From contig CALXTH010000108.1 of NCBI GenBank assembly GCA_944391365.1, positions 1 through 9,695 on the forward strand: a stretch of 9,695 nucleotides of DNA, read 5' to 3'. A model generated the notes under the pieces. The model worked only from the letters and a program-made list of their open reading frames with translations. It did no database searches and had not been told where the DNA came from. The position numbers and the translations under genes are program-made. This DNA comes from an uncultured Alphaproteobacteria bacterium (lineage in GTDB: Bacteria; Pseudomonadota; Alphaproteobacteria; RF32; CAG-239). Position 1 is the stretch's first letter. Every line of letters begins with the position of its first letter. Of the stretch, positions 1 through 6,706 are shown in pieces.

Positions 1-787
1 GATGTTCATGACGGGCGGCATAGATCTCGGCAAAATCAAAATATCCAGATACCAAATTATTCAAGATTTTAAGTTCTTCGGAAGTTAAATAGTTTTTGGC
101 AATTTTAGCCTCGGATTTCGTTGGCAAATCTCCTGAAAAGGTTGTTAGCCCCATAAAAGGTTTATCTGAATCGACTCGTTCATAAATAACCTCCGAGGCG
201 GTATGCCCGTGAGCCGCATAATGTAATTTATTTTGAACAACTTTAAAAAATTCAATAGTTTCAGGAGCTTTGGCATCATAATCCCTGCTGGTAGCGTATA
301 AATCCAAGACCTGACGATACAAAACTTTTTCAGAAGAACGAATGTCTCTGATACGGTCAAGCAACTCTTTCCAATAATTGCCGCCGCCATTCTGCTTTAA
401 GCGTTCATCATCCATTGTAAAGCCTTTGATGATGTATTCTTTTAAACGCTCGGTCGCCCAAATACGAAACTGCGTCGCAATAGATGATTTAATACGGTAC
501 CCCAAGGAAATAATCATATCCAAATTATAGTACTCAACATCTCGGGAAACTTCTCTATTCCCTTCTTTTTGAACTGTTCGGAAATTCCGAACAGTTGAAC
601 TTTTTTCTAACTCACCTTCTTCATAAATATGCTTAATATGCTCGCTGACATTTGATTTGCTAGATTGATAAAGTTCAACTAACTGGGCTTGCGTCAGCCA
701 GACAGTCTCGCCCTCCAACTTGACATCAATCTTATTTTTACCGTCATTCGTTTGGTAAATAATAATCTCGCCCTGCTCATCAGTCAT
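1..787 (-). CDS. rhuM: RhuM-family protein, 3' end cut off by the window edge
   Basis: 262 codons are visible from the ATG at 787-785 to the left edge with no stop; family members are usually about 330-350 residues, so perhaps 70-90 C-terminal residues lie outside. A GGAG ribosome binding site lies seven bases before the ATG. The N-terminal third carries family hallmarks: VWLTQAQLVELY (29-40), a probable helix-turn-helix running into SNVSEHIKHIYEEGEL (45-60), then YYNLDMIISLGYRIKS (86-101) and TQFRIWATERLKEYIIKGF (105-123). RhuM takes its name from a gene on Salmonella pathogenicity island 3; homologues are common in accessory and restriction-modification loci, and the biochemical role is unknown. 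A DNA-binding or antirepressor-like role is inferred from the N-terminal half only. It follows the rpsI terminator, so it is probably transcribed separately. Confidence 0.88.
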   Translation of the reverse strand, partial: MTDEQGEIIIYQTNDGKNKIDVKLEGETVWLTQAQLVELYQSSKSNVSEHIKHIYEEGELEKSSTVRNFRTVQKEGNREVSRDVEYYNLDMIISLGYRIKSSIATQFRIWATERLKEYIIKGFTMDDERLKQNGGGNYWKELLDRIRDIRSSEKVLYRQVLDLYATSRDYDAKAPETIEFFKVVQNKLHYAAHGHTASEVIYERVDSDKPFMGLTTFSGDLPTKSEAKIAKNYLTSEELKILNNLVSGYFDFAEIYAARHEH

Positions 788-834
788 CAACTAACTCCAA
801 AAATCTATTTTGATTTGGTTTATAATAATGGAGG

Positions 835-849
835 CATATTTAAAATATG
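835..849. repeat. Short AT-rich palindrome upstream of the RhuM gene
   Basis: Seven-base arms CATATTT and AAATATG flank a single central A, about 48 bases before the rhuM start and just past the rpsI terminator. It could be an operator for rhuM, but short AT-only palindromes are frequent by chance in DNA of this composition. A possible -10 (TATTAT or TTATAA, minus strand) lies around 820-826, with no convincing -35. Confidence 0.25.
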
Positions 850-863
850 ATGAATCGCTTAGA

Positions 864-897
864 ACAAAAAAAGAGCTTGGAAAATCCAAGCTCTTTT
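864..897 (-). terminator. Rho-independent terminator of the rplM-rpsI operon
   Basis: A 13-bp perfect stem (869-881 with 885-897, core AGAGCTTGG/CCAAGCTCT) closes a three-base loop. Read on the minus strand it is followed by a run of seven T. It lies 16 bases after the rpsI stop. On the plus strand only four T follow, so the minus orientation is favoured. Confidence 0.88.
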
Positions 898-913
898 GAA
901 AGCAAAATAAGCT

Positions 914-1396
914 CTAACGTTTGGAGAACTGGTAAGAACGGCGGGCTTTGGCCTTACCATATTTCTTACGTTCAACAACACGGTCATCACGGGTCAGGAA
1001 ACCGGCCTTTTTCAGGACAGGTCTCAGCTCCGGTTCATACTCATTCAGCGCGATAGAAATCCCATGCTTAATGGCACCGGCCTGTCCGGACAATCCACCG
1101 CCTTTTACCGTGCAGACAACGTCAAATTCATTAACGCGGTTGGTAACTTCAAACGGCTGGGCAATAATCATTTTCAAAACCGGACGGGCAAAATATTCAT
1201 CAATAGATTTATCATTGATGGTGATGTTGCCTTTGCCGGGTTTAATCCATACGCGGGCGACAGCGTCTTTTCTTTTTCCGGTTGCATAAGAACGCCCCTG
1301 TTTGTCTTTGACCGACTTGCGGACTTTGACTTCTGCCGGCGCAGCAGCGGCCGCCGCAGATTTAATATCTTTCAAAGATTCGAGTTTATCAGCCAT
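914..1396 (-). CDS. rpsI: 30S ribosomal protein S9 (uS9)
   Basis: 160 residues. The conserved S9 body begins at about residue 36 with SYATGKRKDAVARVWIKPG, continues through YFARPVLKMII and GGGLSGQAGAIKHGISIAL, and ends in RRSYQFSKR; the basic C-terminal tail of S9 reaches toward the P-site tRNA in the 30S subunit. The first 35 residues are an extra N-terminal segment with an Ala-rich stretch (SAAAAAAPAE), a common kind of alphaproteobacterial extension. The ATG shares one base with the TAA of rplM (TAATG), so translation is probably coupled; AGGAG inside the last rplM codons serves as the ribosome binding site. A terminator follows directly. Nothing suggests an unusual role. Confidence 0.98.
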   Translation of the reverse strand: MADKLESLKDIKSAAAAAAPAEVKVRKSVKDKQGRSYATGKRKDAVARVWIKPGKGNITINDKSIDEYFARPVLKMIIAQPFEVTNRVNEFDVVCTVKGGGLSGQAGAIKHGISIALNEYEPELRPVLKKAGFLTRDDRVVERKKYGKAKARRSYQFSKR

Positions 1397-1863
1397 TATA
1401 ATGCGCTCCTTTTATTCTTGTCATTCATAGATGCCAGATCCAGAACAATCGGGTTCTGGGCGGCATGCGGATTTTCAGAGCCGGCATAAACTCTCAGCTT
1501 GCTCATCTGTTTGCGGCCGAGCGGATTGCGGGAGATCATGCGTTCAACGGCTTTTTCAATAACTCTTTCCGGGAAACGGCCGGCCAAAATTTTTCCGGCT
1601 GTGGTTTCTTTGATACCACCAATCCAACCAGTGTGCTTGAAATCTTTCTTATCGGTCAGTTTTTTACCGGTCAGTTTTACTTTATCGGCATTGATGACAA
1701 CGACGTAGTCGCCGCAGTCCAGGTTCGGAACAAAGCAGGGTTTGTGTTTGCCGCGGAGAATCTTGGCAACCTGAGCCGCCAGACGGCCGAGAACAACACC
1801 TTCTGCATCAACGACATACCATTTTCTTTCAATGTCGGATGGTTTTGTTGCATAAGTATTCAT
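1396..1863 (-). CDS. rplM: 50S ribosomal protein L13 (uL13)
   Basis: 155 residues, slightly longer than the E. coli protein (142). Motifs in order: KWYVVDAEGVVLGRLAAQVA (14-33), LRGKHKP (36-42), CGDYVVVINADKVKLTGKK (50-68), HTGWIGGIKE (77-86), FPERVIEKAVERMI (97-110), NPLGR (113-117), LRVYAGSENPHAAQNP (123-138). L13 is an early-assembly protein that binds 23S rRNA. It is the first gene of the rplM-rpsI operon, an arrangement conserved across bacteria, and overlaps rpsI by one base. The ribosome binding site is weak (GTGAG about seven bases before ATG), which is tolerable behind a strong promoter. No operator for ribosomal-protein feedback is obvious in the short leader. Confidence 0.98.
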   Translation of the reverse strand: MNTYATKPSDIERKWYVVDAEGVVLGRLAAQVAKILRGKHKPCFVPNLDCGDYVVVINADKVKLTGKKLTDKKDFKHTGWIGGIKETTAGKILAGRFPERVIEKAVERMISRNPLGRKQMSKLRVYAGSENPHAAQNPIVLDLASMNDKNKRSAL

Positions 1864-1902
1864 TGTAACTCACTTTATTGGTTAAAGGTTAAATTCAGAG
1901 TT

Positions 1903-1930
1903 AATATACATAATAAAAATATGTTGTCAA
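1903..1930 (-). promoter_or_regulatory. Sigma-70-type promoter of rplM-rpsI
   Basis: On the minus strand a consensus -35 box TTGACA (1925-1930) is separated by 16 bases from the -10 box TATATT (1903-1908). Transcription would begin near 1896, leaving a leader of about 33 bases before the rplM ATG. No other promoter of this quality is seen between 1864 and 2042; that stretch is otherwise featureless AT-rich DNA. Confidence 0.75.
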
Positions 1931-2042
1931 CAAGAAAAAATGTTATATTTTCAATATTTTATTTAGCGGTATTATTATACCACCGGTTAACGCATTGATT
2001 TTTCGTTGTTTTTATAATTAATCTAATTTTCTTAAAAACATT

Positions 2043-2537
2043 TTATAGAAAATCCAACAAATTTTTGTAGCGGTTTATATCTGATACAACAGAATAACCG
2101 GCTGATATGGCTGAAATAATCATCATGCACATAAGGCTAATTTTTATTTTAGGGAAATTTTTAAATAAATCCGGCTGCCAAACGAAAAGCATTGCTCCGT
2201 AGCTTATCACTCTTAAGATAAAAATCATCATCATTTCGGCCAAAATGTAAAGGGGCAGACTTTCAGGCAAAAACGGTAAAATATAAAATGTTGATAATTC
2301 TCCAATATTTAAAATTAAATACAGAACGATAATTGCCGGAATTTTCCAAAGCAATGTGTATTTGATTATCCCTTTAAATTGTCCGCCCAAAACATTATGC
2401 CAGAGAAAAAAAGGCACAATAACCCCGGTATAAAGCGCCGGAAATATCATAAAGTAGTAAATCAGCGGCCACGGGAAAACAAGCGTAGATAAAACCATCC
2501 CTCCTGCGATATAAGCCTTTTTTTGAACACTTGTCAT
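2043..2537 (-). CDS. Multi-span membrane protein of unknown function
   Basis: 164 residues that I do not recognise. The sequence is strongly hydrophobic, with likely membrane segments near residues 9-30, 31-50, 60-78, 84-105 or 100-120, and 132-150. A Pro/Trp/Phe-rich motif, FPWPLIYYFMIFP, lies at 21-33. Charged residues are few and grouped between the helices (for example KNFPKIK). The start is supported by AGGAG eight bases before the ATG. That ribosome binding site overlaps the TAG of the 40-codon gene upstream, so the two are probably translationally coupled. It is the last gene of an AT-rich four-gene cluster and no clear terminator follows. Function is open: a transporter accessory, sensor or membrane anchor would all fit. 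Confidence 0.75.
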   Translation of the reverse strand: MTSVQKKAYIAGGMVLSTLVFPWPLIYYFMIFPALYTGVIVPFFLWHNVLGGQFKGIIKYTLLWKIPAIIVLYLILNIGELSTFYILPFLPESLPLYILAEMMMIFILRVISYGAMLFVWQPDLFKNFPKIKISLMCMMIISAISAGYSVVSDINRYKNLLDFL

Positions 2538-2549
2538 CAGCTTTATCTC

Positions 2550-2672
2550 CTACCAATCGGGGCTTAAAAAAATTATATAAAATATCCAACAAATTGCGGC
2601 AAAAATTATATAGCATAATATAATGCCGTCAACAAGAAGGCGTTTCAGTATCTTTTTTACTTTTGAGGACAT
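2550..2672 (-). CDS. 40-residue single-span membrane protein
   Basis: The frame runs from ATG (2672-2670) to TAG (2552-2550). The N-terminus is strongly basic (MSSKVKKILKRLLVDG), followed by an uninterrupted hydrophobic span from I17 to L37 rich in Ile, Tyr, Phe and Cys, and a short polar end (SPDW). This is the layout of a small inner-membrane protein with a cytoplasmic N-terminus. It lies 31 bases after the preceding gene, and its stop codon overlaps the AGGAG used by the next gene, as expected of a real operon member. Its own ribosome binding site is only moderate (AAAGG, 11 bases upstream). It is too short for routine gene callers. It might be a subunit of the neighbouring membrane protein or a small toxic peptide; the sequence does not decide. 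Confidence 0.6.
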   Translation of the reverse strand: MSSKVKKILKRLLVDGIILCYIIFAAICWIFYIIFLSPDW

Positions 2673-2703
2673 TTGAAAAACAACCTTTAATTAAATACAT
2701 ATG

Positions 2704-3312
2704 TTAAAGATTTAAACTGATACAATTTTCAAAATCTTCATCTTTATTTTTGAAATTGCGCCAGCTTTCGTAGCCTTCGTATGAAAAGCAACGTAGTTTA
2801 TTATCACTTTCGCGTGTACAATTCATTTGTATATCTGATGCCTTCTGTTTTCCTCTGGAATCTTGTAATGTACATTTACATCCTGAACATTGATTTATAT
2901 TAAGGAACTTATAATAGTTGTTGCATAAATGAACTTGATATTTCTCTGCGGATACTTTGGTTAATAAGTATTCTTCGCCATCAATCCGGTAGCAACGAAG
3001 TAATTTTTTTTGCGTGTTAAACAGGCAGTCGAAACGCATATTTTCACTTTTGCCGGTTTTAAGGTTTTTCATGGTTCCCAAGCAACCGGAATTTCCGCAA
3101 TTGTAAATGTGGGGCTGATTTTCATTTTCATCAAAATTATGAATCGTAATTTCATATTTACCATTATTTCCCTGAAATTTATCTCCCCATTCATTACCTT
3201 TGCCAATAATGTTTAAATTAATTTCATCACAAGGCCAGTCTTGCGGCAAAGCGAATGCTTTGCCGCAAGTGAAGACCATGCTTAAAAACAAAAATAAATA
3301 TCTATTTTTCAA
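2704..3312 (-). CDS. Secreted Cys-rich protein with an internal duplication
   Basis: I chose the TTG at 3312-3310: it has GAGG ten bases upstream and gives a classic signal peptide (MKNRYLFLFLSMVFTCGKAFA, cleavage near A21). An upstream TTG at 3354 would only add 14 residues that spoil the signal. The 202-residue product is not recognised. The mature part holds two copies of a domain of about 65 residues: about 51-117 (begins KYEITIHNF) and 123-184 (begins KYQVHLCNN). Each has two closely spaced Cys (72/77; 142/145/147), a T after them, M.F/M.D/N-C (C96; C165), then K-LRC-Y/F (C107; C175) and a G-E segment. Paired Cys suggest disulphides in the periplasm or outside. The sequence is AT-rich like its neighbours and probably part of the 3753-2043 operon. 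Confidence 0.75.
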   Translation of the reverse strand: MKNRYLFLFLSMVFTCGKAFALPQDWPCDEINLNIIGKGNEWGDKFQGNNGKYEITIHNFDENENQPHIYNCGNSGCLGTMKNLKTGKSENMRFDCLFNTQKKLLRCYRIDGEEYLLTKVSAEKYQVHLCNNYYKFLNINQCSGCKCTLQDSRGKQKASDIQMNCTRESDNKLRCFSYEGYESWRNFKNKDEDFENCISLNL

Positions 3313-3384
3313 ATTGTCGTAACCTCGTTTCAATGCGCTTGAACATATCAGCAAGTTTAGAATCTTTTATTATAATTTATATAA

Positions 3385-3753
3385 TCAGTTAATATTGCTT
3401 ATATAAAAATCAGTATATGAAAAGTAAAAAAAGTATAGTACAAATATCAATATATAAATTAAATAAATTGAATAATATGCGAAAATTTGTTTAAAACTCC
3501 ATTTTGAAGGAGAAACAAAATTTATTATTAATTTATAAACAATCGGGAAAAAGCAAATTGCCGAAAATAAATAAAATAAAAAGTTCCAAAATGTATTGAT
3601 TTGCTCCCCTTTTAATCTCGGCAGCATTTCAGGATTTGAATACCCGATATAAGTGCACTTAATTTGTCCATATAAGGTCAGTAAGTATAAAAATACTATA
3701 AATCCATAAAATACTCCCATGGTCATTTTTTTAACATATCTTTTTAGAGACAT
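3385..3753 (-). CDS. Small three-span membrane protein of unknown function
   Basis: 122 residues from the ATG at 3753-3751, preceded by a run of six G (part of AAGGGGGG) seven bases upstream; a TTG one codon earlier is less likely. I recognise no family. The N-terminus is basic (SLKRYVKKM). Likely membrane spans lie at 11-29, 55-79 and 90-112, the last extremely rich in Tyr, Phe and Ile. Only a short loop (IKCTYIGYSNPEMLPRLKGEQINT) is hydrophilic. The DNA is the most AT-rich coding stretch here, with some 60-base blocks at only about 15-30% GC against roughly half in mutS, pointing to foreign origin or weak selection. It is probably the first gene of the cluster running to 2043. Confidence 0.7.
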   Translation of the reverse strand: MSLKRYVKKMTMGVFYGFIVFLYLLTLYGQIKCTYIGYSNPEMLPRLKGEQINTFWNFLFYLFSAICFFPIVYKLIINFVSPSKWSFKQIFAYYSIYLIYILIFVLYFFYFSYTDFYISNIN

Positions 3754-3794
3754 CAATATACCCCCCTTATAAAAGTATATAAAATGTAAAATCA

Positions 3795-3812
3795 GAGGGG
3801 ATATATCCCCTC
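3795..3812 (-). terminator. Perfect 18-bp palindrome, likely mutS terminator or operator
   Basis: GAGGGG-ATATAT-CCCCTC is perfectly self-complementary. In RNA it gives a seven-pair GC-rich stem with a four-base loop. On the minus strand it lies 80 bases after the mutS stop and is followed by a T-rich but interrupted tract (TGATTTTACATTTTA), so a weak terminator for mutS fits. It also lies about 40 bases before the start of the next gene, where a dimeric repressor site would be expected. The minus strand reads AAGGAGGGG at its left arm, a Shine-Dalgarno-like sequence that the hairpin would hide, and an eight-codon frame MKEGIYPL (3818-3792) spans it. Confidence 0.5.
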
Positions 3813-3892
3813 CTTCATCAGCTATTGTTTACTGGTTGTTTTCTGCTTTTGGGTGTCTAAATTAAAATCATTATGCTATTGTTATACGACGA

Positions 3893-6607
3893 TCAGTCTG
3901 CGCCCAAATGAAGCTTGCACGCCTGTGCTTTAAGCTCATAGAGTTTTTGCAAAGCCTCGCGCGGGGTAAGGTCATCAGGATTAATACTTTCAAGCATTTC
4001 AACCAGCGGCGATGCCATGACCTCTGCCGCGGCTTCTTCCTTGTCTGCCTGCGCTTTAGCAACGGCAAACAAGGGTAAATCATCAACCAATTGTGAGATA
4101 CTGCTGCTTTTGCCCTCATTTTCAAGAAAATTAAGGACTTCGGTCGCCCGCTTCAGAACCGCTTTGGGCAAGCCAGCCAGTTTGGCGACATGAATGCCGT
4201 AGCTGCGGTCGGCGGCGCCGTCAATAACTTCATGCAAAAAGACAACATTGCCGTTGAACTCTTTGACTTTCATGCAATGAAGGCTCATGTTCGGCAATTT
4301 GGATGACAGAGAGGTCAATTCGTGATAGTGAGTGGCAAACAAGGCCCGGCATTTGTTGACTTCGTGCAAATGTTCAACAACGGCCCAGGCAATGGACAGA
4401 CCATCAAAAGTGGCCGTACCGCGGCCGATTTCATCCAAAATAACAAAAGAACGTTGATCGGCCTGGTTCAGAATGCTCGCGGTTTCAACCATTTCGACCA
4501 TAAAGGTTGAGCGGCCGCGTGCCAGATCATCAGATGCACCGACACGGGAGAACAATTTGTTTACCACGCCGATGTGGGCGGAAGCACAAGGAACAAAAGA
4601 GCCCATTTGCGCCATAACGGCAATGATGGCATTTTGCCGCAGGAATGTCGATTTACCGGCCATATTGGGACCGGTCAGCAGCCATATTGACGAACCTTTA
4701 TCAAGGCAGCAGCCGTTGCCGACAAAAGCACTGCCGTGTTCTTTTTCTATTGCCGCTTCAACAACCGGGTGACGGCCGTCAACAATCTCAAAAGCCAGGC
4801 TGTCATCAATCTGCGGACGACAATAGTTTTTTTCAACGGCAAGGTCAGCCAGCGCGGCGCCGACATCAAGCTCGGCCAGAGCTTTGGCCGTGCGAGAGAT
4901 ATCTTCGGCCTGGATCAGAACTTCCTGCACCAGATTATTAAACAATTCCTGTTCCATGGCGAGGGCTTTTTCCGCCGCTCCACGGATTTTATTTTCGAGC
5001 TCAGTGAGTTCCACGGTCGTAAAACGGGCGGCATTCAGTACCGACTGGCGATGAATGAAGTCTTTATTTTCCAGCATTTCCGTCGCGTATTTGCTCTGCA
5101 CTTCAATAAAATAGCCAATAACATTGTTGAATTTGATTTTGAGGTTGGCAATGCCGGTGGCCGCGGCATATTTGCTCTGCAAAGCAATAATCAGTTTGTG
5201 GCTGTCATCTTTCAGCAATTTGATTTCATCCAGCGCCGGATGATAGCCGGGACGAATGAATCCGCCGTCACGCGCCAAAAGCGGCAAATCATCGGCCAGC
5301 GCTTCGCCCAGATGTTTAACCAATCCGTCATGATAGCCAAGTTTTGATATCAGGTTTTGAACGGCCTCCGGGCAATCCGGCAATATTCCGTTTTCGGCAT
5401 GGCTACAGGAGGATGTCAGAAGATTTTTGATTTTGGGAATAACCGCCAGGGCAGCGCGAACAGAGGCCAGATCCCGCGGTCCGCCACGCCCCAGGCTCAG
5501 TCGGGAAACCGCACGTTCAACATCAGGACAGCCGCGCAATACTTCGCGAAAATCATTGCGGATTGTTCCGTTATTGATGAAAAACTCCACAATATCCAAA
5601 CGGTGATTAATTTCTTTAATATCCAACAGCGGCGTCGATATCCGCGACGCCAGCAGACGGCCGGCCGCACCGGTAACCGTTCGATCCATAACCGAAAGCA
5701 ATGAGGCACCGCGGTCGCTGCCGGTGCTTTCAAGCAATTCGAGGCTGCGGCGGGTGGCACTGTCTATTTCCATGACATTGTTTTCGAACAGTTTGACCGG
5801 CGGCTGAATACGCGGAAGTTTGCCTTTCTGGGTGGTTTCAATATAATCAATCAAAATTCCGGCAGAAACGACCTCGCCTTTTTCAAAACTGCCGAAAGCA
5901 TCAAGCGTGGAAACCTGAAAAACATCCAGCAGGCGTTTGCGGGCATTATCCGCATTAAACCTTGCCTGCGGCAGAACCGTGAGTTTTTCGCGGTATTCTT
6001 TAAATATGTTGAATATTTGCGGATTTTGCAGGTAAGAATCGGCCACAATAATCTCAACCGGAGACAACCGCGCCAAAAGAGACCCCAGCACGGCGTCTTC
6101 TCCGCGCTCTTTCAGCGACAGGGTTTGGGTGTAAAAATCACCGGTCGAGACATCTATCCATGATACGCCCAGCGTATCCGTATTTTTAACCAGGCTAATC
6201 ATGAAGTTGTTTTTTTTCGAATCGAGCAGGGTGTCTTCCGTTAAAGTACCGGGGGTCACCAAACGGATAACCTCCCGGCGGACGACTGATTTGGCTCCGC
6301 GTTTTTTGGCTTCTTTCGGGTCTTCGGTCTGTTCGCATATCGCAACCTTAAAGCCCTGACGAATCAGGCGGGCCAGATAGCTTTCATATGCATGAAAAGG
6401 CACACCGCACATCGGGATATCTTTCCCTTCATGGTGGCCGCGTTTGGTCAGGGCGATGTCCAGGGCTTTGGAGGCTTTGACAGCATCGTCAAAAAACATT
6501 TCATAAAAGTCGCCCATCCGGTAAAACAGCAGATAATCTTTGTGTTGTTCTTTAATCTCCAGGTATTGCGCCATCATCGGCGTAATATTTTTGCTATTAT
6601 CAGTCAT
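3893..6607 (-). CDS. mutS: DNA mismatch repair protein MutS
   Basis: 904 residues, normal for an alphaproteobacterial MutS. The mismatch-binding N-terminal domain carries the Phe-X-Glu motif in GDFYEMF (F34, E36), which stacks on the mispaired base. Connector, core and clamp domains follow to about residue 580. The C-terminal ABC-type ATPase holds the Walker A loop GPNMAGKST (646-654), Walker B ILDE with catalytic E726, the signature region RGRSTFMVEM, and the ATHYHEL switch (758-764). The helix-turn-helix dimerisation region and a short tail end in HLGAD. MutS dimers find mismatches and recruit MutL. No strong ribosome binding site precedes the ATG (only AGAAAATA), suggesting modest expression. 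It is divergent from the histidine kinase gene and followed by a palindromic terminator candidate. Confidence 0.98.
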   Translation of the reverse strand: MTDNSKNITPMMAQYLEIKEQHKDYLLFYRMGDFYEMFFDDAVKASKALDIALTKRGHHEGKDIPMCGVPFHAYESYLARLIRQGFKVAICEQTEDPKEAKKRGAKSVVRREVIRLVTPGTLTEDTLLDSKKNNFMISLVKNTDTLGVSWIDVSTGDFYTQTLSLKERGEDAVLGSLLARLSPVEIIVADSYLQNPQIFNIFKEYREKLTVLPQARFNADNARKRLLDVFQVSTLDAFGSFEKGEVVSAGILIDYIETTQKGKLPRIQPPVKLFENNVMEIDSATRRSLELLESTGSDRGASLLSVMDRTVTGAAGRLLASRISTPLLDIKEINHRLDIVEFFINNGTIRNDFREVLRGCPDVERAVSRLSLGRGGPRDLASVRAALAVIPKIKNLLTSSCSHAENGILPDCPEAVQNLISKLGYHDGLVKHLGEALADDLPLLARDGGFIRPGYHPALDEIKLLKDDSHKLIIALQSKYAAATGIANLKIKFNNVIGYFIEVQSKYATEMLENKDFIHRQSVLNAARFTTVELTELENKIRGAAEKALAMEQELFNNLVQEVLIQAEDISRTAKALAELDVGAALADLAVEKNYCRPQIDDSLAFEIVDGRHPVVEAAIEKEHGSAFVGNGCCLDKGSSIWLLTGPNMAGKSTFLRQNAIIAVMAQMGSFVPCASAHIGVVNKLFSRVGASDDLARGRSTFMVEMVETASILNQADQRSFVILDEIGRGTATFDGLSIAWAVVEHLHEVNKCRALFATHYHELTSLSSKLPNMSLHCMKVKEFNGNVVFLHEVIDGAADRSYGIHVAKLAGLPKAVLKRATEVLNFLENEGKSSSISQLVDDLPLFAVAKAQADKEEAAAEVMASPLVEMLESINPDDLTPREALQKLYELKAQACKLHLGAD

Positions 6608-6706
6608 TATTTTCTATAAAAATTTAAGTCTCTTTAAACTTCTTGTATCATAGTATATTTTATTATACAGTCCAGTTTTTTTTACAATTTTGTGTGTGGT
6701 GCACCC
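6608..6706. promoter_or_regulatory. Divergent mutS/phoR intergenic promoter region
   Basis: These 99 AT-rich bases separate two divergent genes, so both promoters should be here. For mutS, a perfect TATAAT on the minus strand (6662-6667) has TTGTAA (6682-6687) as its only -35 candidate, at a short 14-base spacing. For the kinase, TTGTAT near 6644-6649 with TATACA about 15 bases downstream is a possible pair. None is strong. An eight-base palindrome, GGTGCACC, sits at 6698-6705 just before the kinase ATG. I see no Pho-box-like direct repeat. Confidence 0.4.

Noticed and set aside
2043..2605. Shared TCCAACAAATT in the 3' end of the 164-residue gene and in the 40-residue gene
   Set aside because: An eleven-base AT-rich match within a low-GC region is too short to call a repeat.
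2395..2616. 73-codon frame overlapping the 40-residue gene and the 164-residue gene
   Set aside because: It is out of frame with both better-supported genes and turns from hydrophobic to mixed sequence without domain logic.
4736..5347. 203-codon open frame opposite mutS
   Set aside because: It is entirely antisense to conserved mutS codons and has the composition of a shadow frame.
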